From: Erythrophleum ivorense
Taxonomy: Eukaryota > Streptophyta > Magnoliopsida > Fabales > Fabaceae
Length of the DNA stretch: 64,000 nucleotides
Assembly (NCBI GenBank): GCA_026724425.1
Contig: JAIUCV010000009.1
Location: forward strand, 20,825,022-20,889,021
Direction of reading: 5' to 3'
The translations under genes were made by a program, and so were the position numbers. The notes under the pieces are model-generated. The model saw nothing but the letters and a program-made list of their open reading frames with translations, had not been told where the DNA came from and ran no database searches. Of this stretch, positions 35,640-47,185 are shown one piece after another; within the stretch, counting starts at the first letter, position 1, and the number at the start of each line of letters is the position of its first letter.

Positions 35640-36930
35640 AAATTAGATATACCTTACCCAAATAGTGATGGATAGTCCTTCCTCATAGCTTCCTCCATCT
35701 CCTAAGTTGCATCATTCAGAATAAGTCCCTTCCATACCACTTTTACTAGAAGGATGTCCTTATTACGTAGTTGTTTGACTTTTGAGTCCACAATCCATTC
35801 TAGCTCAACCACATAAGACAAATCATCTTATAGATGCACATTCTCATACTCAATGAAACATAAAGGGTTTAGTTATACTTTTTCAATTAGGACACATGAA
35901 ACACATCATGCAATTTGGCTAGGTTTAGAAGTAAAGCAACTCTATAGGCCATGAGTCCTATCCTTTTAAGAATTTGGAAAGGACCAAGGTAATAATGACT
36001 GAGCTTTCTTGTCCTAATAGACCATCCTACACCTATCACAGGAGTAACCTTAAGGAACACATGGTCTCTTGCTTTAAATTCTAAGGGTTTCTTTCTCTTA
36101 TCAATATAGCTCTTCTACCTACTCTTGGTAGCCAACAACTTCTTCCTAATGAGTTCTATTTGACGGGTGATTTTGTCAATTATGTCTTGACTTAAGAGAC
36201 TTCTCTCACCAAGCTCTACTTAACACAAGGGTGATCTACACTTCCTCCTGTAAAGTGTCTCAAAAAGTGCCATCTGTATACTAGAATGGTAACTATTATT
36301 ATAGGCAAACTCAACTAAAAACAAGTACACATCCCAGTTTCCCTTTAACTCCAGCACACTAGCTCTAAGCATGTCCTCAAGAGTTTGAATGGTCATCTCA
36401 GTTTGTCTATCTGATTAAGGATGATAGGCAATGCTAAAATTTAGACTAGTGCCTAAAGCTTCTTATAGAGATTGCCAAAATTTCAATGTAAACCTTAGGT
36501 CTCTATCTGACACAATACTATTGGAGATACCATGTAATCTTACAATCTCACGAACATACAATTGGGCTAGTCTATCTAGAGGAAAAGTGACTCTAATAGG
36601 AAGAAAGTGGGCAGACTTTGTCAATCTATCCATAATTATCCATATAGCATCATAACCCCAGGATGTCCTAGGCAAACCCATCACAAAATCTATGAATATA
36701 CTATCCCATTTGCATTCCAAAAGCTCTAAAGGGTGTAGCAAGCCTGTAGGTTTTTGGTGTTCAATCTTGACCCTCTAACAAACTAGACATCTAGTAACAA
36801 ACTCAGTTATGTCCGACTTCATCCCAGGCTACCAAAAACTCTTCTTAAGATCTCTATGCATCTTTACCTACTCTTATAAGCTTTAGATAACACTATATTC
36901 CTTAACTCTTCATCCTTGGGTATGCACACT
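35640..36930 (-). pseudogene. pol: Element H integrase with C-terminal chromodomain-like tail, broken
   Basis: Integrase would insert the cDNA. Near 36776-36808 the zinc-binding CLVC pair is visible, followed by a stop. The open stretch 36463-36741 holds the core: a WDSIFIDFVMGLPRT segment, IWIIMDRLTKSAHFLPI and VSDRDLRFT. The core continues past 36460 with the Glu of T-E-M-T-I-Q-T-L-E-D, so all three D-D-E positions can be seen. Next come the EFAYNNSYHSSIQMA block (about 36270-36320) and the YYLGPF segment of the GPF/Y motif (about 35985). The tail near 35645-35790 reads QLRNKDI, VKVVWKG and EEAMR, the form seen in Tekay-type chromoviruses. Stops and frame changes rule out a product. Confidence 0.88.
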
Positions 36931-37728
36931 CTACCTTGGTACCTTACCCAAACCAACCTCTGATAGGTCAAAGTCTCTGACCTCTCCATTCCCTAATTGT
37001 TCTTTAATTCTTCCCAAATGTTCATCTAACTCTTGGGCCTCTTTAATTCTCTTCTTAAAGTCATTTTTTATCCTTAATTCTCCTAAAAGAAGGCTACTAG
37101 GATGTATTGAAATAGACAAATTGAAGTCTCTTTACTCCTCAATCAACTTTTGCTCCCTAAGTATCATCGTTGCCATGTTAGATTTCCTACTTAAGGCATC
37201 AGCGATAACATTTGCCTTTCTTGGATGATACTTTAAGGAGAAGTCATAATCCTTAAGAAATTTCATCCATCTTCTTTAGCTCATGTTCAACTCCTTCTAA
37301 TCAAATAAGTACTTATAGTTACTATACACCTCAAATTGTGCATTATAAAGATAGTGCCTCTAAATCTTAAGGGCAAAAACCACAGCTGTTAACTCTAGGT
37401 CATGGGTGGGATAATTTTCCTTATGGGGTCTAAGTTATGTAGAAGCATAGATTATCACCCTACCTTGTTGTATCAAAACACACCCTAATCCTTTCTTGGA
37501 TGCGTCACTATAGATCGTAAAGGTCTTTTTGGGGTCAGGAATCACTAATAAAGGTGCGATGGTTAGCCTATCCTTAAGATCCCAAAAGGCATTCTCACAT
37601 TTAGAATCCCACATAAACGTTTGGTCTTTCCTAGTCAACTTAGTCAAAGGCATAGCTAATTGAGAAAATCCCTTAATGAATCTCCTATAGTAGCCAAGTG
37701 GACCTAGGAAGCTATAGATTTTGGTCAC
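36931..37728 (-). pseudogene. pol: Element H RNase H and connection to integrase, broken
   Basis: The stretch 37435-37728 begins in the RT thumb (FLGPLGYYRRFIKGFS) and enters RNase H at FTIYSDASKKGLGCVLIQQG, which includes the first catalytic Asp. Downstream, across stops, are the remains of the ENYPTHDLEL block (about 37370-37400), the IWRHYLY segment and the ADALSRK end of RNase H (about 37180-37200). The open piece 36931-37119 is the linker to integrase, with a KEAQELDEHLGRIKEQ segment. The order and lengths are complete, unlike element D, which lacks this part. Confidence 0.87.
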
Positions 37729-38388
37729 AGTCTTAGGTCTCTCCTAATTAAGTACCGCTTCTACCTTACTAAGATCTACTGCTACCTCTTGTTCTGATAT
37801 CACATGACCTAGGAATTTAACTTCTCGTAACCAAAATTCACACTTGCTCAACTTAGAATACAACTGATGCTCCTTTAAGGTTTAAAGAACTATCCTAAAA
37901 TGCTCTTCACTACTCTTAGAATAAATGAGAATATCATCGATAAACACTACCACAAATTAATTAAGATAAGGCCTAAAGATCCTATTCATGTAATCTATAA
38001 AAATGGCAAGGGCATTAGTTAACCTAAAAGGCATAACTTGGAATTCATAATGGCTGTATCGAGTCTGAAAGGCAATTTTAGGTACATCCTCAGCTTTGAC
38101 TCTAAGTTGATGGTATCTTGATCTAAGATTAATCTTTGAAAAGACTAACGCTCTAACTAATTGGTCAAGCAAATCATCAATTCTAGTCAAAGGGTATTTG
38201 TTCTTGATGGTCACTTGGTTCAATTGCCTATAGTCAATACAAAGGCTAAGGCTGCCATCCTTCTTCTTGACAAATAACATTGGTACTCCCTACAAAGACA
38301 CTTAGCCTAATGAACCATTTCTCAACTAACTCCTCTAATTGACTGTTCAACTTAACTAACTCAATGGGCACCATTATATATGGAGCCT
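37729..38388 (-). pseudogene. pol: Element H reverse transcriptase, 5' truncated
   Basis: RT copies the element RNA into cDNA. Coding enters at S-K-A-P-Y near 38388 and shows the PIELVKLN block, a shifted KWFIRLSV segment, MLFVKKKDGSLSLCIDYRQLNQVT, NKYPLTRIDDLLDQL and FSKINLRSRYHQL; 37957-38280 is open. The FIDDIL active-site box lies at about 37925-37950. Past 38388 the sequence changes to a family-A LTR, so the linker from protease is missing. No intact frame spans the domain. Confidence 0.9.
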
Positions 38389-38975
38389 TTGAGTTCTTTA
38401 GGATTCTTAGAGGCCTTAAAAACAATGGGAAGCCTCGAGACAATTAAAATGCCTCCGGTGTATGTTTTCTAATGTCAGTTGACCCGAAATATAACCCTTT
38501 AGTTTGGGAAGGGTTTAGCTCCAATTTGAGTGATTCTAAAGGCATTTTATAAGATAGAGAACCTAAATTTTATGATGGAAAAGACAGTTCTAAAAAAGGA
38601 GCTAAAACGAACTAAAAATGAAAATGCCAAGATTAAAATTTGAATTTTTAGAAGCAAGTCTTGAACCCTAGCTATATATATGACCACGCCCCATTCTTCC
38701 TTTCACTTAGCTCATTTTATTTTTGCCCTAAACTAGAGAAAGAAGCAAGTGAATGAGGCACACAAGGGAGAGGAGAAAGGGAAGAGAAAAAGAAAGGAAA
38801 AGGTATGGTTTTTTTGGATTTTCTTGGTTTCTCTTTAACAAACTCCTTCTCCTCCATCTTCCCTTCTTTCTTATGGTTTTATTGAAGCTTTTGGGTCTAT
38901 TTTGAGGTCAGACCAATGAGGGAATTTTCAAGTTTGGAGAGAAGAAGCCAACCAAAGGGAAAAGCAAGCAATGGA
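38389..38975 (+). mobile_element. A4: family-A LTR fragment
   Basis: A piece of the 5' third of a family-A LTR runs from the 'gagttcttta' block through the TATA box and leader to 38975, where a fresh LTR start (A5) follows. Its own 5' end, about 300 bases, is missing at the junction with H. The junction has short shared sequence (agcctttga), which suggests an illegitimate join. Confidence 0.75.
38673..38682 (+). promoter_or_regulatory. TATA box of LTR fragment A4
   Basis: TATATATATG followed by accacgcccc, at the same relative place as in A1 and A5. Confidence 0.5.
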
Positions 38976-39569
38976 TGTAACATTTGGTTTTCTAAAAACG
39001 AGAGAAAATATGAGAAACATAACATACGGTTTCTCCATAAATGAACAAAACTCACCGGATACAAAAGGAAGCCCCTCGAAATGATGTAGTTAAGGTCCCA
39101 AAAAATTTGGGAAGCATTCTAGACTTCTAGAAATGAGAATCCTAGGCTCAAACGGAAAGAAAAATAGAGCTAGAATGAAGAAACAATTTCTTACGAAAAG
39201 CTTACGAAACGTAATGGTATTTTCGTAATTTTGAGCAAATTTTGGAATTCACATAAGAGAGATTTTTAAATAAAAATTTTGAGTTCTCCAGAGTTCTTAG
39301 AGGCCCTGAAAACCATGGAAACCCCTGGGACAATTAAAACCCCTCCGGTGGACTTTTTCTAACGTCAATTGATCCAAACTTTAACTTATTCGTTCGAGAA
39401 GATTTTAGCTTCGATTTGAGTGATTCCAAAGGCATTTTAATAAATTGGGAACCTAAATTTCATAATGGAAAAGACAGTTCTCAAAAAGGAGCTAAAACAA
39501 AAGAGAAATGAAAATGCCAAAAACGAAGGGCAAAATGAGAATTTTTGAAAAGTGTAACTTCCTCCCACC

Positions 39570-39580
39570 TATATATATGA
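39570..39580 (+). promoter_or_regulatory. TATA box of LTR A5
   Basis: TATATATATGA followed by tgcaccc, about 595 bases into the LTR. This is the likely promoter of the LARD transcript. Confidence 0.55.
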
Positions 39581-42380
39581 TGCACCCTTCTTCTCCCTTC
39601 ATTATGCACAGCCAAGTTCTGCCCAAAACCAGAGGAAAACCCTAGGGAGAGTGGCGCACAAGAGGAAGGCAAAGAGGAGGAGAAATCAAAGGCTTAAGGT
39701 ATGAAAATTTTGGTAGCTGTTCATGCTCTTTCTCTTCCAAACCTCCTCTCCTTGATTCTCCTTTGTTTCCCTTGATTAAAATGAAGTTTAAAAATCTATT
39801 TTAAGGGAAAAATTGAGGAGAAAATTCGGATTTGAAGAGAGGAGCTCAAAGAACACAAGATTCAAGTGAGAAAAAGCAAGAAAACAACGTAATTTCTCTT
39901 CCGTTGGTTGTCATCTTTAGTTCTCTTCTCCACCATTTTGCCCCACTTGAGAAAACCCTAGGAGGAGATGCTTTCTAGGCAGAATCAAGTATGAATCTAA
40001 GGAAAAAGAGTGTGAAGATTAAGAATATGCAAAGGGAATTATAAAAAAATCATTAGATTTCAAGATGCAAATTCTAGGGTTTTGTGTGAACCTTCCAAAA
40101 TCTGATTTAATAGGATGATTCTTAGGTCTAATTAAGAGTTTAAATGAGCTCCTAAGATCCCTAAGATGCTCCCCACATGCTTCCTCCTTCAAGAAAGCAA
40201 AGAGAATTCCAAGGAGGACAAAAAGGGGCATAGTCTCGCCCAAGCAAGGTTGGGGTAGCTAGGGAGAGTTTTAAATTTTTCTAAGGCCATTCTTGAGTCA
40301 TGTATGATGAATGAAAATGAGGGGAGGCCTTGGAAAAAATTTAGAACTCAAAGAAAGTGATTTGGTGCTTTAGGTCCCATATTATGACCTAAAGAAGCAA
40401 CATATAGCTAGGCTCTTTGTTTTAATTATGTGATGACTCCAAGAGATTTAAAAGGAGTCAAGAATCATATTTGAGAGGAAAGAATGGAGCTTAGAATTCA
40501 TTTGAGGGGTGTTGCTTCATTAGGTGCATTTATGGACTATAATGGGGTTCATAGAACAACCTAGTGTCTAAGCAAGTTGTGTGGCCTTAGAAATTATTTG
40601 ATGAACCTAATTGGCTTCCATAAATTGTATCTAGGCCAAGAGAAACCATCTCCACAAGTTTGTAGGTGTGTGGCCGAAGCAAGGGAGGAATTTTTAGGAG
40701 AAAAAGTGTGTGATTGTGTGCAAGGTAGCTCTCTCTACCTTCTCTTATACATGGATGTGTGTTTAGCTTATCTTAGAATGTGTGTATGTGTACTTTCAAG
40801 CCATGAAAAGTATGCTAGCATGATTTTAGATACCATGATTTCATGATAACATATTATGCTTTCAAATGATCGTATGATGTTTGTTTGAGTTTGCTTGAGT
40901 GTGGAGAGACCAAGAACTCTTAACCATAGTGAGGATGAGCCAACAACCCTTGAGATTAGTTGAGACAAAGCAAAGAGTCTCCCAAAAGCAAAGTGGGCTC
41001 CGAAGAGTGTGGTTGAGTCCAAGAATCTCTTAAAGAATGGGTGAGGCAAGTCCAAAATTCATGAGGAAAAGTGTGAGGCCAATCCATCCACTTGGTGAGC
41101 TCTTGAATGTCTTATATGACTTATTCACATGCCAAGCTTACTTCTTGAATGTTCATGACTTCCATTATATCCATGCATACATTTTCAAGACTTGCTTTGC
41201 ATATATTATATATGATTGAATGGGAGATGAGCTATTGGGATTCTTTGAATCTCATCCCCTCCTCTCCAATGCTCTAATATGCTAGGTGGACCAAAAGAGT
41301 AAGAGAATGGAAGCCAAGCACATGAGACATGAGAGGATGACATGAAAGTGTTTGAATTTTGTTACTTTAAGACTACAAGAATGGGATATGTTGAAATTCA
41401 TGAATGTATATGTCTTATGAAGTTATGAACATGTATAAATGTGTTGATGTATTATGTATAAGTGAGAGATTATGACATGTGAATATTAGAATGCAAAATG
41501 AGCTTCTTATGTCAATGTAGCTTTTTGAATGTTAGTATGGAAATGTGCATATGTGTGGAGGCAAAGGCCAAAATGAGATATATGAGGTTTGGGACCATTT
41601 AGGTAGCTCACACAAGTCCTAAGTGTGCTTTTAGACTTGCCCAAAAGGTACCAAGACCAAAGGAAAACCATTTGGTCACTTTGGTACCCTATATGGAGCC
41701 AAAAATGACCATAATAGAACTCCATGTCACTTTTTAGCTAAATGAGCTCTTCTTGCTCTGAGATTTGACATGCAATTAGGGTTCATTGAGAGCTTTTTGG
41801 GAAGCTAAATACTATAATTTTTGGAAGTTTACAGAATATTTGATGAATTTTCAAAGTTGGCAATTTTTTTATTTTGGTTTGCTGCACTATTCATTTGGTC
41901 CAAAAATAAAATCTATCACATAGGGCCCAAATGATTTCCAATTACCATGACATTTTATACAGACAAACTAGACATTCACAGTGACTTGTGGCAACTAGAA
42001 GCACTTCATTTGGAGTCTAGAGAGGGAGATATGATTTTTTAAAGATTCTATCCAATATCAGGACCCTTACCTGAACACAGTTATTGTTCCATCGATTTTT
42101 GAGGTCTGGGTCGCCTAAGCTGGTCTAAAGCTATTTTTTCCTCTATCTAACATCCACAGATTTCTAGATTGATATTATTTGCATAGATTGGATTTTTTTG
42201 GAATTAATTGGACATTTTCAAAATTTGTTGCAGAAATCTGTGACAGTTCCAGAAGGCAGTTTGACCTCTGGACCTTTTCGGATGTCAAGCGCCCTTTGTG
42301 ATGGATGTTATGGTCTGAACATATTTTTAGTATGAAGTAGACAGCCATAGCTTTCTAGAATGACCAAGAATGCATGTTTT

Positions 42381-42404
42381 CAATTGTATGAGCTCATACA
42401 ATTG
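42381..42404. repeat. Perfect 24-bp palindrome in LTR A5
   Basis: Two 12-base arms, CAATTGTATGAG and its reverse complement, meet with no spacer. The equivalent place in other family-A LTRs (for example about 52158) is not palindromic, so it is private to this copy. Confidence 0.85.
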
Positions 42405-42720
42405 TATGATTTTCCAAATTTGGACATAAAAGAGGCAAAATCTGTCCGAAAATAAACATCCATATTTTATACTTCATTTTGGTTTTCTTGAGATGTGGGC
42501 CATATTTTATGATCTAAATGAGTTGTATTATGTAACTAAATATAGGAATGTATTGTATGAGCTCACAAGGTCCACGTAACACTGAACGAAATTTTTATAC
42601 ACGACGCAACACAAGAAATTGTATTATTTTAACTCCTTTTCTTGCTCCTTGATGGAAATTATGAATGTGAGACATGTAAATGTTGTGATATGAGCTAGAA
42701 ATATATGGTGTTACATTTAT

Positions 42721-42733
42721 TGGTATCAGAGCA
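42721..42733 (+). other. Primer-binding site of the LARD-type element
   Basis: TGGTATCAGAGCA is a perfect match to the initiator tRNA-Met PBS and starts five bases after the LTR end. It shows that 38976-42715 is a 5' LTR and not another solo LTR. Confidence 0.92.
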
Positions 42734-45700
42734 AAGTTCTAGGCTCTCTCGGATTGGATTTGGCTTTGGGATGTAGCAATAGGGCTATGAAAAGGCTTGA
42801 ATGGATAGGTAAAGTTCTATATAAGACATTATGGGTGTGTGAAAGTAGTTTGTGGCTTTATTTATGATAAGTAAGTTGTATGATGGTCTTAGAGTAGCTA
42901 GTGGACACCGAGAAAGGATGGCCTCTAGGGTAGCTTGAGCAGAGTTAAGGGATCCAACAGCTAGAGCTTTATGAAATAAATAGCTCCTCGGGATTAGTGG
43001 CAAGCCCTAGGTAGGAACGATGAAAAATAATCTCGTTGATATAAAGAGGCTTGCTAGAGAGAGTATATGAGGCCTAATTCTCCCTAGTAGTCATACTCAG
43101 ACCATTCTAAAATGTCTTACTTAATGCAAAGACAAGTAGTGATGTAGCGCGGTATGAAATGACACAATGGCAGCACAGGACCAGTTTAGAGGGGAATGAG
43201 AAAGAGAGTTACCCCTTAGCCACAACACCTAAATGTCTAGATAATTATTAGAGCCTGAAAGGTTAGTTCCCTCAGGCCAAAGATTTGGGTTATAAGCTAC
43301 ACCCTTCAGAGCCCTGACAGCCCAAAAGTGATAGCTAGCTATGCATGAACGAAGCAAGAGGTAGAACCCTTTAACTTGATGATGGGCTAGATATAAAGGC
43401 AATAAGGCTCAGGTTGGTAGCTAAAGATGAAAATCCAACCTTAGAAAAACAAGCCAATCAGAGATCGTTAGTCGTGGCCAATTATTCCATAGAAGCAGCG
43501 AGGCAATCCAGAGAGTTCCTCACCATAGCCAATTAAGAAGTTAGTCACGGCCAATACTTAGATAGGAAAATTAGGGTGAACCTGAGGCTAATTAGCCATG
43601 GTGAATAATGTGTTAGTCGCGGCAAAAGGCATCATGAATGCCTTGTTGGTATATTCAGGCCAACTTAAGAAAGGAGTTGATGAGGGGTCAAACAACCCAC
43701 AAAGAGCAGGAACCCCTAATATAAGTAGAGGAAAAGAGTAATGAATGATTACAGAAGATTAGTAAGAAATCCGTAGGCCTAGTAAATGAGACTGAGGAAA
43801 GAGCTCAACATAGAGGAAGTTAGACACAGGGATGATGAGGTTGTTGAGACCTACTTTTAAGGCATTGACTCTAACCTAGGGTGCTACCTTGTGAGACACT
43901 GAATGATAGAATGTTAGTGTAGCATCGAAATAACGTAAGATAAGACTACCAGCAGTGAGGCGCATAACAAGTGGCTTAGAAAGATGTACCTTATAGGTAA
44001 CATCTAGAGGTAAGTATGAGTAGCCCAATAATGGAAGCTTAGAAAAGAACAAGGATAGTTAGTAAGCAATGGCTAGCCTAGGTTGAGCATAAGCTAAAGC
44101 CTGGGGAAGATGACTAGTAGCATCATTCTAGGTGAGATATATGAATGAAAGGCTCAATGAAAGTTCTCTCTAGATCAAGAAAGGAAAGATGAGACATCTT
44201 GATGTCAGGAAAACCACCCAGTAGTGGTTAGTAAATTCCCTTAGATAGACCCCCTTGAGTCGTAAAGTATAGTAATAAAGGAAGTGAGGAAGAGCTAAGA
44301 AACTAGCTACAAAAAAGATGCCCTCGTTGTAGTCATGAATAAATAAGTAAGCTAGGCCTAGAAAAGAAAATAGATAGGGGTCCAATAGTTAGTTAGACGA
44401 GCTCCCTAATATGAGAATGATATAGGATTAAGGCACATGAGTGATTAGAGTACCTAATAGAGCATAAGTTTTTAGTAAGATAGAGTCCGGACATTGAGAG
44501 CACGTGTCCAAGATTAGGTTATCAAAATCCTAGAAATAGTATACTGTGTTCCTGGGGATGAAATTAAAGAGGCTGAACAAAGAAAAAGTCCAGCTCTGAT
44601 CTAAATATAGAAATAAGCTGAGACAGATAGTTAATGCCTTAGTACCCATAGGGAAGCTCGAGGGGGCTAGAGACTATCTAAGAAGGCGAGCCTCGTTTTA
44701 TGTAGAGAAAGAGTATAAGCCGACAGTGCCATAAAATGAAATTCCTGGGATTATACGAAATAAAACTCTTCTTACCATGGGACAGTCTAGCTAAGAGCAA
44801 AGTAAGAGTATGAGCAAAAAATAGACCCCCTTGATGTTACAAAGAGTGAGCAAGTAGTGGAACCTAGGAAAAATATAGGTGCTCTTGAGCGTAAAGAAAC
44901 TTAAACTGGTAATAGAGACAGCCAGTAGTAGAACATCCTTTTACCTAAGTAAAAGGATAAGAAAGGTAGAAAGAGAAGATATGACAGTGTTCAAGTCGAT
45001 AACATATTAGATTGAGAATAGACATTCAGTTAATATGCTTGAGTACTTAAGAAAGCACATTTGTCCTTGGCATAGACGCCCTTCTAGCATGATAGCACCC
45101 AAAGTAAAAATAGCCAAGCAATACAGAGAAATCTCGGGATGAAATAGAAGAAGAATCCTATTTTTCTTGAGCACTCTACGAGAATAGGGCAGATAGAGAA
45201 AAGTAAGAGAGGAATACTTTAGATTATTAGGAAACTTGCAATATACAGGCGATAGTGGCTTTGAGCTCAGTCATGAGGCGCTCGTGTATTAGTATTTGAT
45301 GTTATGGTTTGCTTGCAATAGAGGCTACATGATTTTAGGTCTGGCCAACATAGTTGTAATATGGCTTAAGTGCATAGCAAACGATAACATCAATCACCAA
45401 AGTGTCCCGATAATCGAAAGGTATCATAGTTAGCTAGAGAACGAGATAAGTTATAAAAGAGAAGTAAAGGGATTCCAGTAATATTAGATTGATGAGAAAA
45501 GCATGCAGAGAGGAATCCCTAGCAGAGAATGTTCAAATTCAGTATGCATAGCCTGAGTCCCTTATAGTATATGTAAATGGAATAAACAGGACCAATGCAT
45601 AGCCTTTCTACTGCTATAGATATTTACCAAACTCAATGTGTGAGATGCCCGGGTGCCAAAGCACTTAGAAGTAGAACATAGGCATAATTAGAAAACTGCA

Positions 45701-47172
45701 GGATATGAGAGGAAGGTTAGAACGAGTACATGCAAAGTAAGTAAGTTAATAGAGTAAGAAAAGAAAGCCCAAGTGCAAAAAGGACTAAAGTGGGAATCTA
45801 AGGATCCTATGAAGAGCAATGAATGAAAATTTAGATGCTATTGAGTATTTGTATGATTGGATCCTAGAGAATTAGATGACACAGAACCCACTTCGCACGA
45901 AGAGCACGATGTACCTCTGAGTTTAGCTTCAGCTATTATGAGTGACAGCTACCAGACTTAGTGAGCATGCATTTTGCTATCAAATACAGTGATCTTAGGC
46001 TTTGACGTCTCCCAGAGATGGATCGCAGTAGATCCCAGTTAATCTTACAAAGCAGTTAATCTTAGAAATTAGTACAGTTTTAGCTAGCTTTTGTCTTAGA
46101 GACTAAAGACCTCTTGAGTCTAGTAGACCATTGCCACAGAAATATGAAAGCTTTACTTAGACAGTTAGACCACTAACTAGCTCTCTTTAGAAATAAGCAT
46201 AGTGTATGGAATGAGGAAAGCAAAAAATTAGCTTTCCAGAATTAGAGCCAGATAAACCACTACCTAGCAGGCAGTAGCCTTGACCGAGGGATAGAAAGAT
46301 CCCTGTATGCTAGTTATGTATTCAAAAAAGGGTCAGGTGCAGTTCTTATATGAGGTAAATGGTACATTATATCTCTAGTGAGCAAAACTGTGAGAATAGC
46401 TAACATCCTATTAGAACTCAGCAGTAGTCAGTGGTAGTAGCTCTTCGGTGCCAATATGAGATATATGTTTGGCTAATCAGTATTGAAATGAGGGACTATA
46501 AAATGCCACTGTAAGTGAGCAAAGAAAGTGAGAAAAAGTCCCAGCCTACAGAGATAGATGTAATAGTAAATAGAGAAGCTGGGATCATTAAAAGCAGAAA
46601 CTCCTCAAAAGAGTTATAATCCCAATAAGTAACTGTGATGTGGGGCCTATGACAAAAGGCATATGAATTGTAATCATGGGATGAGCTAGTAAGAAAGAAC
46701 GTAAAGATGAACAGTGGACGAAACATATGAAAAATAAACAGACGGGCAGGAACCTCCGATGGCTGTAATGATCAGAAAAGATGATGACTTTATAAGAAGT
46801 CATTGAGAGAGGATACGAGAGACATAATACAAAATGAGTGATCTCCCTAGATGTGTGAATAAGTCCACTGAAAGAAATGGTAATCCTGCGAATGGGTTAA
46901 CATTAACCCGATATAATTAATAAGCTCTCCTAGGATAAGCCTCCAGAGTTAGAAATTTCTTTCCCTTACGAGAAAGAACTAGCTAGTATTTTATAGCAAT
47001 AGAGCCCTTATTAAGAGCTACTAATAAAAGTTCCCTGGCTAAGAGAAAAATTGAAAGAACAAAATCACTGAGAAAGCATACAGAGCCAAGAAGAAGGAAA
47101 AGAAAAGAGTAGTTAGCCAGAAAAGAAAAGAGTAAGAGAAAGTGTACCCTAAATTTCGAGGACAATTTATTT
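42734..47172 (+). other. Non-coding interior of the LARD-type element
   Basis: The interior is less AT-rich than the flanking LTRs, purine-rich on the plus strand and dense in TAG and TAA. The longest open stretches are about 70 codons (44170-44385, 46496-46726, 46588-46803 on minus) and resemble nothing known. Position 43470-43640 carries CGTGGCC-type motifs like those of family-B LTRs. The last bases before 47173 resemble a chromovirus pol end. I see no domain that would give it a product. Confidence 0.7.
43470..43640. repeat. CGTGGCC-motif block shared with family-B LTRs
   Basis: gttagtcgtggccaatta, ttagtcacggccaata and ttagtcgcggcaaaa occur here, with 'atccagagagt' between, as in B1 near 27790-27850. 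The same motifs in the same kind of spacing inside a different element suggest a shared ancestor or an exchange. Confidence 0.5.
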
Positions 47173-47185
47173 AAGGGGGGAGAAA
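47173..47185 (+). other. Polypurine tract of the LARD-type element
   Basis: aaggggggagaaa lies directly before the 3' LTR start TATAACATCC (decayed from TGTAACATCC). Confidence 0.88.

Larger units (their letters stand above)
38976..42715 (+). repeat. A5: 5' LTR of the LARD-type element
   Basis: It runs from TGTAACATTTGG at 38976 to ...ATGGTGTTACA at 42715. It is a full-length reference for family A: 5' block, TATA box at 39570, leader, a middle with recurring 'gaagcaaca' and 'gttgcttcatt' strings, the minisatellite region near 40895-41060 and the 3' block. Antisense frames 40019-40243 and 40768-41055 and the sense frame 40577-40846 have counterparts in other copies. None matches a known protein. 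Confidence 0.9.

Noticed and set aside
42716..47172. Interior of the LARD searched for hidden gag-pol in shifted frames
   Set aside because: I found no GEA-x-WW, D-S-G-A, YVDD/FIDD, HDLE or integrase D-D-E surroundings by reading; only the pol-end-like string at 47152-47178. A profile search could still overturn this.
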